A program made the position numbers and the translations under genes. A stretch of 64,000 nt of DNA, taken from assembly GCA_046350115.1 (NCBI GenBank), contig JAXMAZ010000010.1, positions 124,001 through 188,000 of the forward strand, in the 5' to 3' direction. The notes under the pieces were generated by a model. The model saw only the letters and a list, made by a program, of their open reading frames with translations. It was not told the origin of the DNA and did no database searches. Origin of the DNA: JAXMAZ01 sp046350115 (GTDB taxonomy: Bacteria; Planctomycetota; Planctomycetia; Gemmatales; Gemmataceae). Shown here piece after piece: positions 55,528 through 63,296 of this stretch. How positions within the stretch are numbered: the first letter of the stretch is position 1; each line of letters starts with the position of its first letter.

Positions 55528-58032
55528 ATGTCCACCGACGCCACGATCACCCCGCCGGACTACACCGCCGACAACATCAAGACCCTCAAGGACGCCGCCC
55601 ACATCCGCCAGAACCCGGGGATGTACGTCGGCAACACCGGCTCCGAAGGGCTGCACCACCTCGTCTACGAGGTCGTCTACAACTCCGTCGACGAGGCCCT
55701 CGCCGGGTACTGCAAGCAGATCCAGGTCATCCTCCACGTGGACGGCTCCTGCTCCGTCGCCGACGACGGCCGCGGCATCCCGGTGGACGTGAAGGCCGAC
55801 ACCGGCCGGTCCACCCTCGAAGAAGCCCTGACCGTGGCCGGCACCTCCGGCAAGTTCGACAACGCCGCCTACCGCGTCTCGGCCGGCCTGCACGGCATGG
55901 GCGCCAAGGCCATGAACGCCCTGTCCGAGTGGTGTACCGCCGAGGTCCGCCGCGGCGGCCGGGTGTACCAGATGTCGTTCGAGCGGGGGTACGCGGCCGG
56001 CGAACTGGCGGACATCGGCCCGGCCCCGGCCGGGGTGTCCGGCACCACCATCACGTTCAAGCCGGACGCCGAGCTGTTCGGCGAGCTGACCTTCGACTTC
56101 GACCGCCTCGCCGACCGGTTCCGCCAGATCGCCTACCTGAACCGCGGGCTGAAGGTCGGCATCGCCGACGAGCGGGACGGCAAGGCCGAGCAGTTCCATT
56201 CCGAGGGCGGGATCGCCGACTACGTCCAGTACCTGAACGCCGGGGAGACGGTCGAGCACGCCCCGATCTACTTCCGCAAGGAGGTGGACGCGATCACCGT
56301 CGAGGTGGCCATCCAGTACAACGCCGGCGAGAACCGGGTGGAGCAGTGCTTCACCAACAACGCCTACAACCCGGACGGCGGCACCCACCTGTCCGGGTTC
56401 CGGGCCGGGCTGACCCGGTCCGTCACCAACTACGGCAAGAAGGAGGGGCACTTCAAGGAGGGGACCGAGCTCCGCGGCGAGGACTTCCGCGAGGGGCTGA
56501 CGGCCGTCGTCAGCATCGGCCACCCGGACCCGAACTTCGAGAGCCAGACCAAGGTCAAGCTGACCAACCCGGAGGTGGACGGGATCGTCGCCAGCGCGGT
56601 GTACGAGGCGCTGACCGAGTACCTGGAGAAGCACCCGAAGGAAGGCACCCGCATCTGCAAGAAGATCCAGCTCTCCGCCGACGCCCGGATCGCCGCCCGC
56701 AAGGCCCGGGAGGCGATGAAGGACCGCAAGGGGCTGCTCGACGGCCGCGGGCTGCCCGGCAAGCTGATGGACTGCACCACCAAGAACCGGGACGAGAGCG
56801 AGCTGTTCCTGGTCGAAGGGGACTCGGCCGGCGGGTCCGCCGAGAGCGGCCGGGACCGCATGTACCAGGCGGTCCTGCCGCTCCGGGGCAAGGTGCTCAA
56901 CGTCGAGAAGGCCCGGATGGAGAAGCTGCTCAAGAACGCCGAGATCGCCGCCCTCATCGCCGCCGTCGGGGTGGACATCGACAACGTCGAGGACATCGCC
57001 AAGGTGCGGTACGGCAAGGTCATCATCCTGACCGACGCGGACGTGGACGGCCAGCACATCCGCACCCTGCTGCTCACCTTCTTCTTCCGCCAGATGCGGC
57101 GGCTGATCGAGGCCGGGCACATCTACGTCGCCCGCCCGCCGCTGTACAAGGTGACGCAGAAGAAGGAGGTGCGGTTCGTCCAGACCCGGGAGGAGATGGC
57201 CAAGGAGCTGTTCGCCCGCGGGCTGAAGGGGACCGAGCTGGCCGTCCTGGCGGTGAACGACCGGCCGGGCAAGCTGCTCTCCTCGGACGCGCTGGGCAAG
57301 CTGATCCCGGTGCTGGACGAGGTCGAAGCCGCGGTTCACATCCTGGAGCGCCGCGGCCAGACGCTCGCCCGGTTCCTCGCCCGGCGGACGGACAAGGGGC
57401 TGCCGGTGTTCCACGTCCGACTCGGGACGAAGGAAGAGTTCTTCAACACCGCGGATGAGGTCGAGGAGTACCGCAAGGCGAAGTCGAAGGAGTTCAACCG
57501 CGAGCTGGTGCTGAGCGACGAGGCACTGACCGGAACCGCGACGACGGACAAGGCCGACGGCCAGCCGCCGGCCGAGATCGACGAGCGGTTCCGGTTCACC
57601 GTGGACGAGTGGCACGAGGTGCGGGCGCTCAACCGGGCGCTGGCCAAGCTGCGGGACCACGGGTTCGACGCGGCGGACCTGGTGCCGCTGCCGCGGGTGG
57701 CCGGGCGGGAGCCGCCGGTCCGGTTCCAACTGGTCCACGGGGACGGCCGCAAAGACCTCGACCACCTGCGGCAACTGGTCGCCGAGATCCGCCGGCTCGG
57801 GGAGAAGGGGCTGACCGTCACCCGGTTCAAGGGGCTGGGCGAGATGGACCCGGAGGAACTGTGGGCGACCACCCTCGACCCGGAACACCGGACTCTGCTC
57901 AAGGTGACGCTCAACGACGCCTTCGCGGCCGAGAAGATGTTCCGCACGCTGATGGGGGACGAGGTGGAGGGCCGGCGGGACTACATCATGAAGCACCGGG
58001 CGAACGTCGAGGACATCGACTACGGGGCATAG
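55528..58032 (+). CDS. gyrB: DNA gyrase subunit B
   Basis: An 834-residue type II topoisomerase ATPase subunit. The GHKL ATPase has YNSVDEALAG (about 51-60), DDGRGIPVD (about 79-87), and GLHGMGAKAMNALS (about 118-131; slightly different from the usual GLHGVGASVVNAL). The transducer follows. Toprim starts at about 420 with LFLVEGDSAGGSAESGRDRMYQAVLPLRGKVLNVEKAR and has DADVDGQHIRTLLLTFFFR (about 502-520). An insert of about 170 residues (about 610-770) splits the C-terminal part before RFKGLGEMDPEELWATT. The end is IMKHRANVEDIDYGA. The TAAAAT at 55481-55486 is a candidate -10. Confidence 0.95.
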   Translation: MSTDATITPPDYTADNIKTLKDAAHIRQNPGMYVGNTGSEGLHHLVYEVVYNSVDEALAGYCKQIQVILHVDGSCSVADDGRGIPVDVKADTGRSTLEEALTVAGTSGKFDNAAYRVSAGLHGMGAKAMNALSEWCTAEVRRGGRVYQMSFERGYAAGELADIGPAPAGVSGTTITFKPDAELFGELTFDFDRLADRFRQIAYLNRGLKVGIADERDGKAEQFHSEGGIADYVQYLNAGETVEHAPIYFRKEVDAITVEVAIQYNAGENRVEQCFTNNAYNPDGGTHLSGFRAGLTRSVTNYGKKEGHFKEGTELRGEDFREGLTAVVSIGHPDPNFESQTKVKLTNPEVDGIVASAVYEALTEYLEKHPKEGTRICKKIQLSADARIAARKAREAMKDRKGLLDGRGLPGKLMDCTTKNRDESELFLVEGDSAGGSAESGRDRMYQAVLPLRGKVLNVEKARMEKLLKNAEIAALIAAVGVDIDNVEDIAKVRYGKVIILTDADVDGQHIRTLLLTFFFRQMRRLIEAGHIYVARPPLYKVTQKKEVRFVQTREEMAKELFARGLKGTELAVLAVNDRPGKLLSSDALGKLIPVLDEVEAAVHILERRGQTLARFLARRTDKGLPVFHVRLGTKEEFFNTADEVEEYRKAKSKEFNRELVLSDEALTGTATTDKADGQPPAEIDERFRFTVDEWHEVRALNRALAKLRDHGFDAADLVPLPRVAGREPPVRFQLVHGDGRKDLDHLRQLVAEIRRLGEKGLTVTRFKGLGEMDPEELWATTLDPEHRTLLKVTLNDAFAAEKMFRTLMGDEVEGRRDYIMKHRANVEDIDYGA

Positions 58033-58060
58033 CGGGAACGATGAGCGATGAACGCTAAAG

Positions 58061-58178
58061 CGGTCCCCGAGTTGGCGTGGCGGGCGGGTTTGGGGTAGGG
58101 TCCGCTGTGCGGACCGGTGGGGCCGCATCGGTCCGCACAGCGGACCCTACCCCAGACGCGACACCGACTCGGGGACCG
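58061..58178. repeat. Nested palindromic element downstream of gyrB
   Basis: Outer arms CGGTCCCCGAGTTGG / CCGACTCGGGGACCG, inner arms GTAGGGTCCGCTGTGCGGACC / GGTCCGCACAGCGGACCCTAC around a short centre. The 377-base gap 58033-58409 also holds an inverted GAACGATGAGCGATGAACG / CGTTCATAATTCATCG pair (about 58035-58250) and the tRNA-Ser gene; no protein gene is seen. Confidence 0.8.
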
Positions 58179-58256
58179 TTCTACACGATGAATGAAAACC
58201 CGGCCGGCTCGGGTTTTCCGTACCTCGCCCATCGTTCATAATTCATCGGTCCCGCC

Positions 58257-58344
58257 GGAGGGGTGGCAGAGCGGTTTAATGCACCGGTCTTGAAAACCGG
58301 AGACGGGCCAGTCCCGTCCGAGGGTTCGAATCCCTCCCCCTCCG
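58257..58344 (+). tRNA. tRNA-Ser (anticodon UGA)
   Basis: 88 bases with a long variable arm. Acceptor GGAGGGG/CCCCTCC, anticodon stem CCGGT/ACCGG with loop CTTGAAA (anticodon TGA), T-arm GAGGG-TTCGAAT-CCCTC, discriminator G. CCA not encoded. Confidence 0.96.
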
Positions 58345-58409
58345 CTCGTCCGTGTGGAAAAGCCGTTCGCCGAAGTGTCAGTAACTGTCCGGGCCGGCGG
58401 ACGCCTCGC

Positions 58410-59426
58410 TCACGCCTGCCAGAAGCGGACCAGCTCCCGCCGCACGAACCCCCACGCCTCCCGGGCGGCCAGCCAGCTCTTCTTCGCCTTGGCCGGCCGG
58501 CCGCGGACCAGCCGCACCCCGGCCTGCACCGACTTGGCCGCCATCTGCACCGGGGCGTCGGCCGTCACCAGCAGCTTGTACACCAGCAGCGGCAGCCGGC
58601 CGACCCCGGCCTTGCGGAAGTAGTGGACGTACCCGACGGCCACGTTCGGGGTGCTGAACCCGACGTTCGCCCGGCTGGCCGCCCGCCCGTGGTGCAGCAC
58701 CTCCACCCGGCTGAAGTACACCACCTCGTGCCGCCGGCCGACCTGGGCGGACAGGTCCAGGTCCTCCCCCCCGAAGCGATACCGCTCGTCCCACCGGCCG
58801 CTCGCCTCGAACACCTCTCGGGGCAGGAACACCGCCGCCCCCATGAGCGCCTCGACCGCCCGGTCCCGGTCCGGGTCGAAGGTGTCCCGGCGGTAGCGGT
58901 AGTAGGCGGCCCGGAACGCCCCGGTCCACCGCAGGAAGCTGACCCGGTGCAGCAGCGCCCCGAGCGTGGGCCGGGTGCGGTAGCTGATCTGCGCCCGGCC
59001 GTCCGCCCCCCGCAGCCGCGGGCCGACCATGCCGACCCCGGGGTTGCGGTCGGCGAACCGGACGAACTCGGCCAGCGTCCCCGGGGCCAGCTCGGTGTCG
59101 TTGTTCAGGAAGAACAGGTAGCGGCCCGAAGCGAGGCGGGCGGCCTGGTTGTTCCCCCGGCTGAACCCGGCGTTCTCCCGGTTCCGCACCAGCTCGACCT
59201 GCGGGAACTCGCGCTCCACGACCTCGGCCGCCCCATCAGTAGAGGCGTTGTCGACGACGATCACCTCGAAGTCGACGCCCTGCGGCCGGTCGTACAGGGA
59301 CGACAGGCACTTACGGAGCAGGTCGCGGCAGTTCCAGTTGACGATGCACACCGACACGGCCGGCCGGCCGGGACCGGCGTCGGCGGCGGGCGACGGGAGG
59401 GTGAGAGCGTCCGGCGAGCGGTCCAT
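58410..59426 (-). CDS. Glycosyltransferase family 2 (rhamnosyltransferase-like)
   Basis: A 338-residue GT-A enzyme. It has SVCIVNWNCRDLLRKCLSSLYD (about 26-47), VIVVDNASTDGAAEVVE (about 55-71), NAGFSRGNNQAAR (about 83-95), the metal-binding LFFLNNDTELAPG (about 101-113, NDT as DxD-like), and the acceptor-site helix GEDLDLSAQVGRR with VEVLHHGRAASR (about 220-256). This is the layout of WbbL-type rhamnosyltransferases. Start MDRSPDALTL is preferred over a longer repeat-free but weak frame. No other LPS sugar genes are adjacent except lpxC 1.6 kb away. Confidence 0.9.
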   Translation of the reverse strand: MDRSPDALTLPSPAADAGPGRPAVSVCIVNWNCRDLLRKCLSSLYDRPQGVDFEVIVVDNASTDGAAEVVEREFPQVELVRNRENAGFSRGNNQAARLASGRYLFFLNNDTELAPGTLAEFVRFADRNPGVGMVGPRLRGADGRAQISYRTRPTLGALLHRVSFLRWTGAFRAAYYRYRRDTFDPDRDRAVEALMGAAVFLPREVFEASGRWDERYRFGGEDLDLSAQVGRRHEVVYFSRVEVLHHGRAASRANVGFSTPNVAVGYVHYFRKAGVGRLPLLVYKLLVTADAPVQMAAKSVQAGVRLVRGRPAKAKKSWLAAREAWGFVRRELVRFWQA

Positions 59427-59510
59427 GCCCGGCCCCAGGGTGCGTCCGTGCGGGGTTCGCAACGTGCGTAAATACCCGAGTCGGCGGGGCCGCGTCAACC
59501 CGAGCGGCGG

Positions 59511-59951
59511 TCAGTCCGGTACTTCCACGACGAAGTTCATGACGTGCTGGTGCCCCGGCTTTACCTCTCGCTCCAGCCGTGAGCGGTCCGGGCGGCGGAG
59601 GGCGGTCGGGAACCGGGGCAGCCCCCACTCCTCGCGGAACACGCCCGGCGGGTCGGCGATCGCCACCCGATACCAGCCGGCCGCCGGGTCGGGCAGCTCG
59701 TAGCTGCCGTCGGCGGCGATGGTGGCTGAGGACGGCTTGCCGGCGTTTCCCTTGTCCCGGTCCGGGGCGAACACGATCAGCCCGCCGGCCAGCGGCCGAC
59801 CCTGGAAGGTGACGACGCCCCGCACCACGCCGGGCGTCGGCGGCGCCTGCTGGGAGCAGGCGGTGAGCGACAGCATTGAAATCAGTGCCCCGAAAGCCCA
59901 CCCGTTGCAGCGGGTGGGCTTGGACTGCCTCACTCCCTGACTCGTACCCAT
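59511..59951 (-). CDS. Lipoprotein with carboxypeptidase-regulatory-like domain
   Basis: A 146-residue lipoprotein; the lipobox is SMLSLTAC (Cys about residue 32). The mature part is one beta-sandwich of the carboxypeptidase regulatory / transthyretin-like kind: GVVRGVVTFQGRPLAGGLIVFAPD, then ATIAADGSYELPDPAAGWYRVAIADPP. The family is very common in planctomycete surface proteins, mostly of unknown role. The ATG at 59951 is preferred over a GTG three codons earlier. Transcribed toward the GT2 gene. Confidence 0.85.
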   Translation of the reverse strand: MGTSQGVRQSKPTRCNGWAFGALISMLSLTACSQQAPPTPGVVRGVVTFQGRPLAGGLIVFAPDRDKGNAGKPSSATIAADGSYELPDPAAGWYRVAIADPPGVFREEWGLPRFPTALRRPDRSRLEREVKPGHQHVMNFVVEVPD

Positions 59952-60145
59952 TGATCCCACCCCGCTTCCCCACCTCTGACATCGGCCCCGCCCCCCCGGT
60001 CAAATAAGTCCGACCGTTCGGATTGATTCGCCCGGACCGGTTGGGTAAAAGGTGCCGGCTTTTCACACCGGGCAGACAACGGAAGTGTCTGCCCGACGCC
60101 GGCCCGGGGACGGAACCCCCGGCCGGGACGGAGCCAGAGGAGGGC

Positions 60146-60841
60146 ATGATGAAGCGGGTGTTCGTCTATCTGGCCGCCCTGGTCGGGGTCGGCTCGGCGG
60201 TCTACCTGGCGGGAACCATCCAGGCCCAGGCGCCCGGCGCCGCCCCGGCCGCCCCGAAGGCCAGCGGCAAGGTGGCCGTGTTCAACGTCGCCAAGGTGAT
60301 GAAGGACTTCCAGCGGTGGCAGCACTTCGCCAACGTGATGAACCAGAAGCGGGCCACCGCCGCCGGTGACCTGGGCAAGCTGAAGAACGAGATCGCCGAG
60401 CTGCAGGCCAAGATCCAGCAGGAGCCGATCAAGCAGAAGCAGGAAGAGATCGCCAAGGTGCTGGTGGCCAAGCAGCGGGAGTTCGAGGACAAGGAGCGGC
60501 AGGTCCGCACCGCCCTGGACGACGAGTCGGCCAACTACCTGCGGGAGCTGTTCCAGCAGATCCAGGCGTGCGTCAAGGCGGTGGTGGACGCCAATGGGTT
60601 CGACGTGGTGTTCTCCTACCCGGACGCGATCAGTGCCCAGGAGATGTCCAGCCCGCTGTACTTCGACCTGAAGCTGCGGCCGCAGGCGGCCATGCCGTTC
60701 TACGTCAGCGCCCCGGCCGACATGACCGACGTGCTGGTGCAGACGCTCAACGCCAACTTCAAGGCTCCCGCCGGGGCCGCCCCGCCCGCCCCGACCCCGC
60801 CGGGGGCCGGTCAGCCGCCGGCCGCGCCCGGCAAGCAGTGA
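60146..60841 (+). CDS. OmpH/Skp-family periplasmic chaperone
   Basis: A 231-residue exported protein. The signal and N-terminal helix MMKRVFVYLAALVGVGSAVYLAG, then VAVFNVAKVMKDFQRWQHFAN (about 48-68), the classic Skp opening, and a long coiled coil LGKLKNEIAELQAKIQQEPIKQKQEEIAKVLVAKQREFEDKERQVRTALDDES (about 80-132). A Pro/Ala-rich tail of about 30 residues follows. Skp delivers outer-membrane proteins to the Bam complex. It is directly upstream of lpxC, consistent with an envelope cluster. Confidence 0.88.
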   Translation: MMKRVFVYLAALVGVGSAVYLAGTIQAQAPGAAPAAPKASGKVAVFNVAKVMKDFQRWQHFANVMNQKRATAAGDLGKLKNEIAELQAKIQQEPIKQKQEEIAKVLVAKQREFEDKERQVRTALDDESANYLRELFQQIQACVKAVVDANGFDVVFSYPDAISAQEMSSPLYFDLKLRPQAAMPFYVSAPADMTDVLVQTLNANFKAPAGAAPPAPTPPGAGQPPAAPGKQ

Positions 60842-61032
60842 CGCCGGCCCGGGAGTTGCTCGAACCGGGGGCGTCTCCCGGTTCGAGTCAAGAACCTTCC
60901 CGCACCCGGTCGATGGTTAACCCATCCGACCGGGTTTGCCCAGTCTGCCAAAGATTGCTGGTCGATCCCGACTCTCGGTGCTATCTATAGGCCTTTGAAC
61001 CCGGCCGCGTGGCCGGAGAGGCGGGGGGAGAC

Positions 61033-61959
61033 GTGCGCCGGATCGGATACAGACACCAACGGACGCTCTCCGGACCGGCCGAGGTGCGGGGCGTCGGGTT
61101 CGTGACCGGGGCGAACGTCCGGTTGCGGTTCAGCCCGGCCCCGCCCGAGACCGGGCTGGTGTTCGTCCGCACCGACCTGCCCGGCCGCCCGGCCACCCCC
61201 GCCGTGGCCGACGCCGTCACCGGCACCAACCGCCGGACCACCCTCGGCCCGCCGGACACCGGCGTCACCCTGGTCGAGCACGTCCTGGCCGCCCTCGCCG
61301 GTCTCCGCATCGACAACTGTGTCATCGAGTTAGACGCGGCCGAACCGCCGGGCCTGGACGGCTCGGCTTACGGCTTCGTGGAAGCCCTGGCGTCCGCCGG
61401 CACCACCCTTCAGCCGGCCCGCCGGGCGGTCTGGGCGGCGACCGAACCGGTGCTGGTCAGCCACGGCGGCGCGACCATCGGCCTGCACCCGCCGCTCCCT
61501 GGAGCCGGGCTGACCCTGACGGCCAGCTACATCCTCGACTACGGCCCGAGCGCCCCGATCCCCCGGCAGGCCGTGACCGTCGCGGTCACGCCGGACACCT
61601 TCGGCCGCGAGCTGGCCGGGTGCCGGACGTTCCTGCTGGAGCGGGAGGCGGAGCAGCTCCGGGCGCAAGGCATCGGCCGGCACCTGACCGCCGCCGACGT
61701 GTTGGTGTTTGGCCCCAAGGGGGTCATCGACAACCGGTTGCGGTACGCCGACGAGCCGGCCCGGCACAAGGTGCTGGACCTGGTCGGCGACCTCAGCCTG
61801 TGCGGCTGCGACCTGGTCGGGCACGTGGTCGCGTACCGGTCCGGGCACGCCCTGAACGCGGCCCTGGCCCACGCCCTGGCGGCCCGGGCGGCGACCGTCC
61901 CGGTGGCCGACGTGCTGGTCCCGACCCGGGTGCCGCTTCCCCGCCGGCGGGCGGCTTGA
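61033..61959 (+). CDS. lpxC: UDP-3-O-acyl-N-acetylglucosamine deacetylase
   Basis: A 308-residue zinc deacetylase, the committed step of lipid A. It has YRHQRTLSGPAEVRGVGFVTG at the start, TLVEHVLAALAGLRIDN (about 79-95, Zn His), GLDGSAYGFVEAL (about 107-119), FGRELAGCRTFLLEREAEQLRAQGIGR (about 185-211), ADEPARHKVLDLVGDLSLCG (about 239-258, Zn His and Asp) and the terminal LVGHVVAYRSGH. The start is GTG at 61033, five bases after GGGGGAG; a GTG at 61009 is the alternative. lpxA is at 43.5 kb. Confidence 0.93.
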   Translation: MRRIGYRHQRTLSGPAEVRGVGFVTGANVRLRFSPAPPETGLVFVRTDLPGRPATPAVADAVTGTNRRTTLGPPDTGVTLVEHVLAALAGLRIDNCVIELDAAEPPGLDGSAYGFVEALASAGTTLQPARRAVWAATEPVLVSHGGATIGLHPPLPGAGLTLTASYILDYGPSAPIPRQAVTVAVTPDTFGRELAGCRTFLLEREAEQLRAQGIGRHLTAADVLVFGPKGVIDNRLRYADEPARHKVLDLVGDLSLCGCDLVGHVVAYRSGHALNAALAHALAARAATVPVADVLVPTRVPLPRRRAA

Positions 61960-61977
61960 ATGGCCGGTCATCTGGTC

Positions 61978-62053
61978 GTAGGGCGGTGCCGACGCCTTGG
62001 GAGGCCCGCCGGCCCGGGCGACGGCGGGCCTCGAAGACTCGGCACCGCCCTAC
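61978..62053. repeat. Palindromic repeat, family A, copy 10
   Basis: GTAGGGCGGTGCCGACGCCT at the left and GACTCGGCACCGCCCTAC at the right, inner arms GAGGCCCGCCGG/GACGGCGGGCCTC. It separates lpxC from the GnnA-like gene. Confidence 0.85.
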
Positions 62054-62114
62054 GAAACCCGGTGCGGCCGGCCATGGACGGCGCGGTCGCCCACACGACG
62101 AAGGCTAGGACGGC

Positions 62115-63212
62115 ATGACCCGGATGCGGATCGCGGTGATCGGGGTCGGACACCTGGGCCAGCACCACGCCCGGATTCTGGCGTCCTTCCCGGAAGTCGA
62201 ACTGGTCGGGGTGGCGGACGCCAGCCCGGACCAGGCGGCCGCGGTCGCCAAGCGGCTCCGCACCAAGGCGTTCGACTCGTTCGAGCCGCTGTTGGACCAG
62301 GTCGACGCCGTCTCCGTCGTCACCCCGACCAGCTTCCACCACCACGTCGCCAGCCAGTTCCTCCGCCGCGGGGTGCCGGTGCTGGTCGAGAAGCCGGTGT
62401 GCAAGACGGTCGAGGAGGCGGACGAGCTGATCGACCTGGCCCGGGCGGCCGACGTGCCGCTCCAGGTCGGGCACATCGAGCGGTTCAACCCGGCGTTCGA
62501 GGAGCTGAGCCGGCGGCCGATCCGCCCGGCGTTCCTGGAGGCCGAGCGGCACGGCCCGTTCACCGGCCGCAGCACCGACATCGGGGCGGTGCTGGACCTC
62601 ATGATCCACGACCTGGACCTGATCCTGTCACTGGTCCGGTCGCCGGCCAAAGAGGTGTCGGCGATCGGGGCGTCGGTGCTGGGCGGGCATGAGGACATGG
62701 TGAACGCCCGGCTGGTGTTCGAGAACGGGTGCGTGGCCCACGTGACGGCCAGCCGGATCAGCGCCCGGCCCAAGCGGCGGCTGCGGGTGTGGGCGTCCGA
62801 GGGGTACGCCGGGATCGACTTCGTCAGCCGCAAGCTGTCGCTGGTGCAGGTGAGCGACGAGGTCCGCCGGCACGGGCTGCGGGTGGAGAAGATGGACCCG
62901 GCCGCCCGGGCGCGGCTGAAGGACGAGGTGTTCGGCCGGCACCTGGAGGTGCTGAACGTGGACGGCGACCGCAAGCAGGACCAACTGACGGCCGAGCTGC
63001 GGTCGTTCGTCGACTGCGTGCGGACCGGCCGCACCCCGCGGGTGACGGGCGAGGACGGCCGGGACGCCCTGGCCCTGGCCCATCGGGTCTTGGACGCGGT
63101 GCGGAGTCACCAGTGGGAGGGCAGCCCGGACGGGGCGGTCGGCCCGCACCAGATGCCGCCGCCGGCCGGCAAGCTGTTCCAGTCGCCGAAGGACAAGAGC
63201 GAGGCGGCGTAA
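62115..63212 (+). CDS. Gfo/Idh/MocA-family NAD-dependent oxidoreductase, GnnA-like
   Basis: A 365-residue Rossmann oxidoreductase. It opens MTRMRIAVIGVGHLGQHHARILASFPEVELVGVAD (GxGxxG), has VVTPTSFHHHVASQFL (about 73-88), the catalytic VLVEKPVCKTVEEAD (about 94-108, EKP), VGHIERFNPAF (about 118-128) and TASRISARPKRRLRVWASEGYAGIDF (about 214-239). These segments match GnnA, which oxidises UDP-GlcNAc at carbon 3 so that GnnB can make a 3-amino sugar for lipid A. It lies right behind lpxC and its repeat; GnnB is not seen here. Confidence 0.8.
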   Translation: MTRMRIAVIGVGHLGQHHARILASFPEVELVGVADASPDQAAAVAKRLRTKAFDSFEPLLDQVDAVSVVTPTSFHHHVASQFLRRGVPVLVEKPVCKTVEEADELIDLARAADVPLQVGHIERFNPAFEELSRRPIRPAFLEAERHGPFTGRSTDIGAVLDLMIHDLDLILSLVRSPAKEVSAIGASVLGGHEDMVNARLVFENGCVAHVTASRISARPKRRLRVWASEGYAGIDFVSRKLSLVQVSDEVRRHGLRVEKMDPAARARLKDEVFGRHLEVLNVDGDRKQDQLTAELRSFVDCVRTGRTPRVTGEDGRDALALAHRVLDAVRSHQWEGSPDGAVGPHQMPPPAGKLFQSPKDKSEAA

Positions 63213-63296
63213 CGGGCGGTCAACGTTCAACGCGAGCGGCGGGGGCCGGCCCCCGCCGCCGTCACCCAGATATCGGCGAGCAGTCCCGGCCGGCGG

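Noticed and set aside
55459..58128. A minus-strand open frame of 889 codons opposite gyrB
   Set aside because: It reflects the strong third-position GC bias of gyrB. The product is a Gln/Val/Arg/Pro low-complexity string with no fold, and gyrB on the other strand is unmistakable.
60913..60990. A 25-codon frame with CPVC motif upstream of lpxC (MVNPSDRVCPVCQRLL)
   Set aside because: Too short and without a ribosome-binding site. It may be the remnant of a zinc-ribbon gene, but I cannot support it as a gene.
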